DNA from: Larix sibirica
Taxonomy: Eukaryota > Streptophyta > Pinopsida > Pinales > Pinaceae
Direction: 5' to 3'
Length of the DNA: 14,170 nt
Assembly (NCBI GenBank): GCA_004151065.3
Contig: NWUY0300032698.1
Span: 1 to 14,170, forward strand
Shown here piece by piece: positions 1 to 8,437 of this stretch (within the stretch, counting starts at the first letter, position 1; the number at the start of each line of letters is the position of its first letter). The position numbers and the translations under genes are program-made. The notes under the pieces are model-generated. The model did not search any database and was not told the DNA's origin. It saw only the letters and a list, made by a program, of their open reading frames with translations.

Positions 1-821
1 AGTGAAAGATACAGGATTGAGAGAGTTGTTGTATGAATGAGGACTGTGATTGAATAAGAAAGCAAGGGAGGAAGCTACATGAATAACAGAGAAGGAGGCC
101 TATGTGAGAATAATGAGAAGATGAAGAATGTATAAAGATGAGGTAATTGATTCATTGGTCATCACAAGCAAACAAAGGATACAGAGATGAGGCAGGAAAC
201 TCCAAGATATGGGCGTCATTATCCATAGGAACCCTAAGGAATCCGAAGTCATACAACTCCGTCAACAACCAAAGCATAGTTAGTTATATATATGCTACAG
301 GTTCTATTAGCCCGTAAAATCCATAACGTTGTCCTCAACCCAGCATTTTCTATTCAAAAGACAGGGTTTTAAACACTCTATGCAGAATCCCACGGTTGTA
401 AGATTGTATGAAATACAAATCCTATTGAAATACAGGGTGCATCCTTCCAGTTGGTTTTGGAGTCTCATCCAAGGATTTGGAGCTTTATTCAAGTCGGTTC
501 TTGTAAATTAGGGGGTTGGTACCTCCTTCAAGTTGTTGCTTGTAAACATGGGAGATTGTTGTCGCCATTAGATGGGTGTCTACAAATGATTCTAATCATT
601 GTTTATTAAAAGAACAACTTTTTGTGCTTTCCTTCCTTTTTGGGTTTCCACATAAAAATATCTGTGTATTGTGTATTGGTTCTGATGGCTGATAATGTGT
701 TGTGATGAATTATATAATGATTGTTGAAATATTGTTGCAGCTAAGTTTTGATGTAAGAAAAAGTGACTAAATCTATCCTATATTGATTCACCCCACCTCA
801 ATATAGATGAATATTCCAACA
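1..821 (+). repeat. 3' part of the copia 5' LTR
   Basis: Position 1 aligns with about 5933 in the downstream LTR, and the similarity continues with indels to the terminal CCAACA at 816-821. The primer-binding site follows two bases later. The C-rich stretch at 791-797 followed by an AT-rich tail and CCAACA is typical of the 3' end of plant copia LTRs. A TATA-like run (TTATATATATG) lies at 285-295. The first roughly 1.7 kb of this LTR are missing, judged by the length of the 3' copy. The short open frames here on both strands (307-511) have no coding character. Confidence 0.85.
285..295 (+). promoter_or_regulatory. possible LTR TATA box
   Basis: TTATATATATG is the only TATA-like run in this LTR part and lies about 520 bp before the LTR end, where a U3/R promoter could be. 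The matching part of the 3' LTR is not well conserved, so support is weak. Confidence 0.25.
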
Positions 822-823
822 AT

Positions 824-835
824 TGGTATCATAGT
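824..835 (+). other. copia primer-binding site (tRNA-iMet)
   Basis: TGGTATCATAGT matches the common plant copia site TGGTATCAGAGC at 10 of 12 positions, including the first eight bases. That sequence is complementary to the 3' end of initiator tRNA-Met, which primes minus-strand DNA synthesis. Its position two bases after the LTR end fixes the LTR boundary and the plus orientation of the element. Confidence 0.9.
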
Positions 836-1404
836 AGATTCTTTTAAAATATTAACCATTGGAAGGAAGATCTCGAGCAGATATGGGTTCTGAGGAATTT
901 GGGTTCATCATGAACATAACCCCTTTTTTCAGTGGAATAAACTCTCTATTATGGAGCATAAGAATGAAGGCGTATCTGCAAGCTCTTGTGTTCGACATTT
1001 GGGATGCAGTTGAGAATGGTTACACCACTCCAAAAACCTAACCAAAAGGTGTAGCTACAAAGAAGTTACATAAAAACAATGCAAAAGCAATGAATGCAAT
1101 TTTGAGTGGCTTATCAAATTCTGAGAAGAACAGAGTGGGGTAATGTACATCAGCTAAAGAGCTTTGGGACAAGCTACAAGACTTTTACACAAAGGAATAT
1201 CTCCTTGAGACCATAGGATCCAAGCATGTTGATCAAGAATATGAAGATGATCAATGGGAAGAGACATCTATACAGGAAACAACCATTGAATCTTCAAAAG
1301 ACAGTTAGCTCAAGACATATGCAAGTGCTACTAAAGAACCCGATGGATAAAAAACAAACTGTGTAGAAATATCTAGCACATGCAAATGTAAGTTACCTTT
1401 CAAA

Positions 1405-1446
1405 TGTTATAATTGTGGTAGAATCTGTCATTATGCTTGAAAATGT
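1405..1446 (+). other. gag zinc knuckle 1 (CX2CX4HX4C)
   Basis: The codons read C-Y-N-C-G-R-I-C-H-Y-A-stop-K-C. All four metal ligands are present, but a TGA at 1438 interrupts the motif, plausibly from an Arg CGA codon by C-to-T change. It is preceded by KLPF, as in plant copia gags. Confidence 0.85.
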
Positions 1447-2214
1447 ATATATGCAAATGAAGAAAGTTATGTTGAAGAAGATCATTGCAATAGAGAAAGA
1501 AAGAAGAAGCTCTACTCCAAAGAGGACAATTGCACATTGAATGAAAGTGATATAAATGATAGAGATGAAGTCCTCCTCATAACCTTGGATGATGTCACTA
1601 ACACTTCTGAAAATAAAGAGAGTTCAGAAATGGAAGAAGTAGATCTTGAAGGAGAGCTTATTAGTGCTCTAAGTGAACTAAGGAAAGTTGAGAATGAAAA
1701 CCATTCATTAAGGGAACACATACAAAAGTATCAAAAGGAAGATCAGATTCCAAAAGAAGGAACTAAAAAGATTATTATTGGTCTAAGAGCACAAGTGGAA
1801 GAGGCTAAGAAGACTGAAGAAACATTGAAGAATCAACTAGAAGAAAAGGAAGAAATGTGTCCTAAACAAGAAGGTGAAATTGTTTCCTTGATAAAAGAGC
1901 TTGAAAAGTCAATTATCCAACTGAACAACAGCATGAAGTTTGAAAAGAGTATTGCAATTCTAGATGAGATTTTTAGTTGTAAAAGATATCCATCTTATAA
2001 AACTGGTCTTGGCTATGAATCAAGCTCTATAGATCAAGTGAACAAAAAGTCCAATAATTATACTGGTGATTTCAAGAATCATGGAAAAAGAGAGGATAAC
2101 AAGCTAGGAGAATCTGATGTCTCACAGAAGAATGAAAACAGAAGCAACTCTAAGATATCGTGCTCTTCAAAACAACCTTACAAAATCAGGTATCAAAATT
2201 TAGTTTTTTGTTAT

Positions 2215-2463
2215 TGTTTTACTTGTAATCACTTTGATCATAAGGCAACAAACTATAGATTCTAGGCAAGAAATGACAATGTAAGAAATACCTATGAGGC
2301 CTCAAAGGATGGCTATATGATAAAAAGGGATAGAACATTTTACAAGGATGTTAATGAAAGCATTGAATGTTGGAAGTACAACCATTATGGGAATAGTGCA
2401 CGATTTTGTAAGAATATAGTTTGTTACAATTGCAATAGCTATTGACACAAAGCACAAGACTAC
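2215..2463 (+). other. three further decayed zinc knuckles in gag
   Basis: Knuckle 2 (2215-2256) reads CFTCNHFDHKATNY and has lost its last Cys to Tyr. Knuckle 3 (2368-2409) reads CWKYNHYGNSARFC, with the second Cys changed to Tyr and the His to Asn. Knuckle 4 (2422-2463) reads CYNCNSY-stop-HKAQDY, with a TGA at 2443 and the last Cys changed to Tyr. The spacing CX2CX4HX4C is kept in each. The three Cys-to-Tyr changes are all G-to-A transitions. Confidence 0.75.
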
Positions 2464-2590
2464 AAAATCAACAAGACAAGATTCTCTAGACTAGAACATA
2501 TAAAGTTCTAGAAGAGAAAAAAAAGAAGCAAAAGAAGGAAGTCTATGGATTAGCACTATGTACAGAAAATGAAAGGGCAAATCACATAAC

Positions 2591-3700
2591 AGAGAACTGA
2601 ACTGATCCTCTTATCTTGAAGTTGGGGAGTGTGCTAACTAAAAGTAAAGGTATTCTTAATCCTGGAGACAAAACAGAGATGGTTCTGCATGCTGAAAATT
2701 TGAGAGATAATTCTCTCAGTCCACTCTTTTGATTCTTTGATCTCCAAAGTACAGAGATTAGGCTAGGGTGGAGAAAGAAAACAATTTGCTAAGCAACCAA
2801 ATGTAAGGATCCCTAACAATCTTAAAGGAAGTCAAGCTGAAAATGAAAAGTGGAACGTTGGAAACTTGTACATCAGAAGGCAGATATGAAGATGCAGAAA
2901 GTTTAGGCCAGCACACCATACTGAGTGTTGGGCAAGCACATTGACTAGCAACCCTTGTGACAATGATGAAAATTGATGGGGTCTATGTACAACATTATGG
3001 GATCCTTGAAGTACATGTAACAAGAAAAGAAGTTTTTGAACATTAAAGAATGTTGTTGAAGTGATGATAGTGAGAATCCTTGATAGCGAGAATCCTTCTA
3101 ATGGAAATGAAGATGATTCAGGAACTGTTGGAGAAGGACTTAATTGTGATAGTCGCAAATTGCTAGTGATGAAGAATGAAAGATGCTATCCTCAGTTAGG
3201 TTGATCAACCTGATGCTTCTATTAATTCATGATGAGAATGACCTTCTATTCAAGGATTATGAAGGAACTAAATATTTTCAGTGAAAAATTAACATGGATC
3301 ATGATGAACATAATTATACTATACACAATGTGAATGTTGAACAAGTTAGAAATCAACAACAAATGTCTCAATTATCAATATCTTCTCATAATGATATAAA
3401 CAAGGATGAAACAGTTGTTTCTGTTGACATGTGATATACTATTCAACATGTAGATAGCAATTCTTCTCCTAGAACAAGATGTTTTTGTGAAAATATAGTA
3501 GTCAATTGGTGACAAAACTTATATTGTTATAAAGTCACTTCTCAAGAACAAGTGCCTTTGTGCAAAGATGATACTGAAGGAGAAAATGTTGTTAGTATTG
3601 CACAGGTTGACACATATGTTGCCCATGTCAAAAATGTTAATCTACAATGTCTGCAAGGTTGAATTCCCCAAGGAGAACAAAGAGAGTCTTTGAAAGAAAA
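2591..3700 (+). other. coding-like region of unknown identity where copia pol is expected
   Basis: Stops are sparser than expected for such AT-rich DNA in a chain of plus frames. The frame holding KKQKKEVYGLAL runs to a TGA near 2730. A second frame covers about 2701-3203 with five stops, including the stretches KQPNVRIPNNLKGSQAENEK and SENPSNGNEDDSGTVGEG. A third covers about 3201-3662 with four stops (NVEQVRNQQQMSQLSISS and EGENVVSIAQVDTYVAHVK). I recognise no protease, integrase core, reverse transcriptase or RNase H motif. The protein would be hydrophilic, rich in Asn, Asp, Glu and Gln. It could be a gag extension, an extra ORF of a non-autonomous family, captured sequence, or very decayed remains. 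A 108-codon minus-strand frame (2832-3158) lies opposite and looks like chance. Confidence 0.4.
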
Positions 3701-4050
3701 CACCATAAACTAGAAAAGGCTCAGAAATTATAGGAAGAAAAGATAGTATATCTAAGTGGGAGCAACATAACAAAAAGATCAGACCTTGATGACAATTTTG
3801 ATTTCCAAAAATGAAAATACCACTCCATCAACTGTGATAGGGACAAGTTTATATAAGAATAAAGCTTTGAAATTTTCTTTTGGGTAGAAGTTTGAACATC
3901 TTGAGGTATCTTTGGGTTGAAGCTTGTGCATAAAAAGGCCTTTTCTGAATTTCCATTGACATATATCTATGTTGAAGAGAAAATTCTGCAATTGATAGAT
4001 TGTTTATGGGATCAAAGTTAGCAAGAGAGAGAGAGAGAGAGAAAGTAGTC
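3701..4050 (+). other. 3' untranslated part of the copia element, no gene seen
   Basis: No frame on either strand resembles a known domain; two minus-strand frames of 67-70 codons (3779-4052) look like chance. A GA microsatellite at about 4025-4042 lies just before the first polypurine tract. Confidence 0.5.
4025..4042 (+). repeat. (GA)n microsatellite
   Basis: About nine uninterrupted GA dinucleotides, followed by AAAGTAG. It sits directly upstream of the polypurine-tract cluster. Confidence 0.9.
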
Positions 4051-4248
4051 AAAGGGGGAGAACAATTGACATGGGGAGTGACCCTAAGAAGAAGTTGATC
4101 ACAGGAGGAGCTTCCCCAAGGATAAGGATGAGTCCAGGGGGGAAACCCTTTTCCATTGATGACAAAGGGGGAGAAGATGTAGAAAAGGAAAGTAGCTGGA
4201 AGGGGGAGAAATTATAGAAGTGTTGCCATCAATGACAAAGGGGGAGAT
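4051..4248 (+). other. cluster of four polypurine-tract motifs; the last is the likely PPT
   Basis: AAAGGGGGAG occurs at 4051-4060, 4164-4173 and 4237-4246, and AAGGGGGAG at 4200-4208. Two copies sit in a longer shared phrase, CATYRATGACAAAGGGGGAG. The polypurine tract primes plus-strand DNA synthesis and lies directly before the 3' LTR. The last copy, followed by ATTGCTTAG, matches the usual plant SIRE-type junction GGGGGAGATTG and is taken as the functional tract. Repeated PPT-like motifs are known from SIRE/Maximus elements. Confidence 0.75.
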
Positions 4249-6732
4249 TGCTTAGAAAATGTTTTCATTGATGTCAATAGGGTCACGAGGACTGTTGATG
4301 CCAAGACATGAAGTTTCATTGATAGCAAAGTGGTTGTTAGTGTGACAATGGCTACTCATGTGGCAAATGATGGTGCAAAAGAACCTATGAAAGATGTGCC
4401 AGCCCTATTTTTGACCACCTTGGTTAATCAAGCCTCTAGGTAGGTCTCAATCAAGGATTCTCTCGATCCAAAGGAAGGGTAAGCAAGCTCAAAAACTATA
4501 GAACATGCTACAGGTTCCAAATCATTAGTTGCATCCCTGTAAACATCCAAAGCAACTCAAATTATAGGATTTCAATATTCATGTAAAACCTGTAAATAAT
4601 GTTTTTGAAAGTATTCTAAATCAACTATAATGCAAATAAGAAGAGGTAAGCTTAGAATGATCACGATCAAGCATCTCCCTTGGTACCATGATGGATCCAA
4701 ATCTTTTAAAAATCAATTTTAAAAAGGGATGGAGCTGAGTCAATATCTTTGCATTGGAGGGAAAAGAGAAAACTTTACAAGATGGAAAATGAATTGGTCT
4801 TTGTTGAGCAAAGGATGTGCATTTGGGCAAGTTGGATCTCTACTTTAATATTATTCTTGTTTCCATGATAGGCCCACAACATATAATGATCAAGCCAATG
4901 CAATTCATGACTTTGCTTCTTTCTCCATGTTTGGGTCCATGCAATTTCATCTTATACTATGTCCTACTTTTTGGGTCCACATAGAATCGGCATGAATTAT
5001 ATACATAAGGAATCGATTGGATGAGAAGAGTAGGTTTGTGATACACGGAAATATGCTTTGAATTCGTTGTTTGCTGTGAGTCTGGGTTCTGGGTTCTTTT
5101 TTGTATGTAATGAAGATCACAAGTTTCAAATGGATGTGCATGTGATGTGGATGGGCTTTCCACTTGTGCGAAATGCAAGAACGCATGGAAGGCCTTTTGA
5201 AGCTCTGAGTTACTACACAAAGAATAAATGAAAACGACAAAGCTCTGGGTGTGCGTTTTGGTGGGGTTTTAGCCAGCTTGCACATTGATCAAAATGTATA
5301 AGAGCATGAAGTGTAGATTGTGTAACAATTGAAGAATAAATGAGAGGCACTTTGAATTCGTGGGAAGATATGGGTTTGAGTGTAAATGTGCAAATCGTGT
5401 GGAAGTGATAGTGATTGAAGGATACATATATTTCTAAGATTGTAGGATGTGTGTCTAATCGCAGGGTATATTCGATTTATTTCTTCATGATGAGATTGTA
5501 GAAATCGTAGAGGATATTCATGCAGAAATTGAAAAGTCCAATTTTGACGAGTTCTAAAACCTCAAGAGTATGCTCCTCCACACAAAAAACACAGGTTGTT
5601 TGGGTGTAATGCAATAAAACCTTGAATCAGTGCAAGTTTCAATTGGTTGTAGAACGATGTGATTTCGATAATCATTTTTGCATCTATGTATTGAGAAGTT
5701 TTTGAGCATGTTACATGAATTGCAAGAATTACAGATTTTGTAGAGTCAAATTTTAATTATAGGAACTGCAAAAGTATGGGAAGTAGAAATGTGGCTAACA
5801 GAGGTATGATTTTATGTTCGTAAGGTGTCTTGAAAGTGTGATGTAATTATGAATAATAGATTACATGAAATCCATCTAGTGTATAAGGTACAGGAAAATA
5901 AATTGTAAGTACAAGAAAACAGACTGGATGTGGAAGTGACAGCTACAAGATTGAGAGAGTTGTTATATGATGAGGATTGTGATTGAATAAGAAAGTGAGG
6001 GAGGAAGCTATAGGAATAACAGAGAAGTAGACCTAGGCGAGAATAATGAGATACAGATATTAGGAAGAATGTATAAAGATAAGGTAAAGGGGTCAGTAGT
6101 CAGCACAAGCAAATAGAGGATACAGATATTAGGTAGGCTTGAATACAAAATATGCAGAGTAGATAGAATCCCCGAGTGAATGTGTAACTGAGTAACCCAG
6201 ACAGAATTCAAGAGTGAAAGACAAAGATTACATATTGAATACATAGTAGAAACATATTTACTTCAGGGTGGCAAGGTGGTGAAAGGCAGGGAGTCAGTGC
6301 TTCCTTCTAGTGGTGCTTCCTTTCAGTTGCTGCTAGAGAATATAAGGAGTTGGTTCTTCCTTCCAGTTATTGCTAGAGAATCCAGGGAGTCGGTGCTTCC
6401 TTCAAGTCGGTGCTTGTAAATTAGGGGGTGAGTGCCTCCTTCAAGTTGTTTCCTGTAATCCCGAGAGATTGGTGTCTCCAACATATGGTTTTCTGTAAAT
6501 CTTTGTAATCTTTGTTTATTAAAAGAACAAATTTCTGTGGTTTTCTCTTATTGTGTTTCCACGTAAAAATCTATGTGTACTGTGTATTGGTTCTGATGGC
6601 TAATAATGTGTTATGATTAGTTATATAATGATTGTGGAAATATTGTTGCAGCTATGCTTTGAAGTAAGAAAAAGTGACTAAATATGTCCTATACTAATTC
6701 AGCCCCCCCTCTCAGTATAGTTGAATATTCCT
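4249..6732 (+). repeat. copia 3' LTR, about 2.48 kb
   Basis: The proposed start is TGCTTAG at 4249, right after the last polypurine tract. The expected start for an LTR ending CCAACA would be TGTTGG, so the first bases have changed or the border is slightly off. From about 5933 on the sequence aligns with the 5' LTR. The final matched bases are GAATATTCC (to 6731), and the terminal AACA of the 5' copy is absent. The part 4249-5932 cannot be tested because its 5' partner lies outside the window. Frames such as the 112-codon minus-strand one (4947-5285) show no known domain. Confidence 0.7.
6286..6478 (+). repeat. minisatellite of about 39 bp inside the copia 3' LTR
   Basis: Units begin with versions of GGAGTCGGTGCTTCCTTC at about 6290, 6346, 6386, 6425 and 6463, so the periods are 56, 40, 39 and 38 bp. 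The first unit carries an extra partial copy. Several units continue with AGTTGTTGCTAGAGAAT. The 5' LTR has a related but more decayed array at about 438-580, so the array predates the insertion. Confidence 0.75.
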
Positions 6733-7584
6733 AGTGGATGCATTTGGGAGAGATCTAGAGGTTGTATTTACGTAATTAGGAGAATGCAATATTGATCACA
6801 CTATATATTTCACACGTTGGAAGTTGTCACAAACCAAGCATAACTACACCACTACTGAGCAAGAAGGAATAGCCATGTTATATGCAGTACAAAATTTATG
6901 CCACTACTTATTAGGAATTTAGGTGGCCACTTCAAGTTTTACACTAATCGTTCTACTCTAAAGTATTTGGTTAATAAGACTATTCTAGAAGGTTGGATCT
7001 ATAGATGGATATCACTATTCTAGGATTTTTCTTTCAAAGTTGTGGTCAAACCAAGAAAGCATAATTTAGGGTCAGATAATCTTTCTCACCTGAAGTCAGG
7101 AGAGTCAAGAGGTGTTGTACATGGTTAACTTCCAGATGATAAATTGTTCAAAATTGTTGTTCTCAATTAATTAACTAACATGGAAATATTTCTAGCTACT
7201 AGATCAGTGCCAAATTATTATTCCACAAGCCAGAAGCATCATCTTATTGCCAAAGGTACATAATATCAATTCATTGTGGGACAACTATATAGGCTAGGAA
7301 ACGATGGCATTCTTAATTATTGTATGTTAGCTTATGAATGTAAATATATTTTATGGGAATTCCATCAAGGAGTTGTAGGTGGACATGTCAATGGGAAAAC
7401 ACATCCTAGAAGGTTGTACAAGCTTTATTATGGTGGCCGACGACCTTCAGTGACCCAAAGGAGTACACTCGAGCTTATGATGTTTGTCAACATGTAAGGA
7501 ATCCTATGAGATGAGATGAAAGTGCCGCAACCATTCGAGATAATGGTTTTATACTTTGTTGGACCTATTAACCCTCTATCCCAG
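6733..7584 (+). repeat. 852-bp segment, copy 1 of an exact tandem pair
   Basis: This stretch recurs at 7586-8437 with an offset of 853 and no difference that I could see. It begins exactly where copia LTR similarity ends and stops at a single N. Shared stops and frameshifts in both copies mean the two cannot be independent old insertions. An unmerged contig overlap is the simplest reading. Confidence 0.95.
6734..7584 (+). pseudogene. pol: Ty3/gypsy RNase H and integrase N-terminus, pseudogene (copy 1)
   Basis: The fragment opens at the first catalytic motif of RNase H (VDAFG, Asp at 6737). It continues with NYTTTEQEGIAMLYA (catalytic Glu at 6863) and HYLLG, then after a frameshift FKFYTNRSTLKYLVNK, where the third catalytic Asp has become Asn (6946). 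WISLF, FKVVVKPRKHN and SHLKSGE follow. This is the usual C-terminal RNase H of plant gypsy pol. The integrase N-terminus follows (7273 on: GQLYRLGNDGIL), with its HHCC finger visible as His 7363, His 7384 and one Cys 7485. The other Cys is Tyr in AYDVCQ. A frameshift lies near 7435, before the WWPTTF motif, and several stops break the frame. Everything N-terminal of RNase H is missing; it could lie beyond the copia insertion, left of the window. Confidence 0.88.
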
Positions 7585-7585
7585 N
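7585..7585. other. single N between the two identical 852-bp copies (probable contig join)
   Basis: The base before the N is the last base of copy 1 and the base after it is the first of copy 2. A one-base N at the junction of two identical segments is what scaffolding software can leave when it joins overlapping contigs without merging them. Confidence 0.85.
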
Positions 7586-8437
7586 AGTGGATGCATTTGG
7601 GAGAGATCTAGAGGTTGTATTTACGTAATTAGGAGAATGCAATATTGATCACACTATATATTTCACACGTTGGAAGTTGTCACAAACCAAGCATAACTAC
7701 ACCACTACTGAGCAAGAAGGAATAGCCATGTTATATGCAGTACAAAATTTATGCCACTACTTATTAGGAATTTAGGTGGCCACTTCAAGTTTTACACTAA
7801 TCGTTCTACTCTAAAGTATTTGGTTAATAAGACTATTCTAGAAGGTTGGATCTATAGATGGATATCACTATTCTAGGATTTTTCTTTCAAAGTTGTGGTC
7901 AAACCAAGAAAGCATAATTTAGGGTCAGATAATCTTTCTCACCTGAAGTCAGGAGAGTCAAGAGGTGTTGTACATGGTTAACTTCCAGATGATAAATTGT
8001 TCAAAATTGTTGTTCTCAATTAATTAACTAACATGGAAATATTTCTAGCTACTAGATCAGTGCCAAATTATTATTCCACAAGCCAGAAGCATCATCTTAT
8101 TGCCAAAGGTACATAATATCAATTCATTGTGGGACAACTATATAGGCTAGGAAACGATGGCATTCTTAATTATTGTATGTTAGCTTATGAATGTAAATAT
8201 ATTTTATGGGAATTCCATCAAGGAGTTGTAGGTGGACATGTCAATGGGAAAACACATCCTAGAAGGTTGTACAAGCTTTATTATGGTGGCCGACGACCTT
8301 CAGTGACCCAAAGGAGTACACTCGAGCTTATGATGTTTGTCAACATGTAAGGAATCCTATGAGATGAGATGAAAGTGCCGCAACCATTCGAGATAATGGT
8401 TTTATACTTTGTTGGACCTATTAACCCTCTATCCCAG
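7586..8437 (+). repeat. 852-bp segment, copy 2 of the tandem pair
   Basis: It looks identical to 6733-7584, including all stop codons and the 73-codon frame (7276-7497 in copy 1, 8129-8350 in copy 2). Unlike copy 1 it continues without a break into unique integrase sequence at 8438, so it is probably the copy in its true context on the right side. Confidence 0.95.

Larger units (their letters stand above)
883..2590 (+). pseudogene. gag: copia (SIRE-like) gag, pseudogene
   Basis: Gag forms the virus-like particle and binds element RNA. The ATG at 883 starts MGSEEFG, then PFFSGINSLLWSIRMKAYL and WDAVENGYTTPK, the N-terminal gag fold (UBN2/DUF4219 type) of plant copia elements, and SAKELWDKLQDFY. 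The rest of the usual gag core is then missing in frame, roughly 100 residues by memory of the family. A CCHC zinc knuckle follows at 1405-1446, then an acidic segment and a Glu/Lys-rich coiled coil (about 1620-1930) ending in LDEIFSCKRYPSYKTGLGYE, a recognisable family motif. Three more decayed knuckles lie at 2215-2463. One frame holds from 883 to about 2511 with eight stops (1039, 1141, 1306, 1348, 1438, 2263, 2443, 2509). An indel in the A-run near 2516 then moves the frame to KKQKKEVYGLALCTEN, where gag normally passes into protease. Confidence 0.9.
1..6732 (+). mobile_element. Ty1/copia SIRE-like LTR retrotransposon, gag-only, 5' end outside window
   Basis: The order is 5' LTR end, initiator-Met primer site, gag, unidentified region, polypurine tracts, 3' LTR. 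The two LTR copies align from position 1 with about 5933 and run to 821 and 6731. The gag carries the N-terminal fold, zinc knuckle and coiled-coil region of plant SIRE/Maximus copia elements. Between gag and the polypurine tract there are only about 1.6 kb, and I see no protease DSG motif, integrase or reverse transcriptase. An autonomous copia of this type needs about 4 kb of pol. The element therefore looks non-autonomous, or has lost pol by deletion. LTR identity of roughly 80 percent by eye points to an old insertion. No target-site duplication can be checked because the 5' boundary is off the window. Confidence 0.85.

Noticed and set aside
2832-3158. 108-codon minus-strand frame rich in Ser, Leu and Phe
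   Set aside because: It lies opposite the coding-like plus-strand region and shows the composition expected of an antisense shadow.
3770-4052. SGSNIT-like reading at about 3755-3775 as a copia protease active site
   Set aside because: The surrounding residues do not match the DSGCS..HMTG motif, and the place just before the PPT is wrong for a protease.
4947-5285. 112-codon minus-strand frame
   Set aside because: It lies inside the copia LTR, has no recognisable motif, and overlaps another open frame; probably chance.
7276-8350. Two identical 73-codon frames (7276-7497 and 8129-8350) as a pair of small genes
   Set aside because: Both are the integrase zinc-finger part of a gypsy pseudogene, and the pair is probably one sequence duplicated by assembly.
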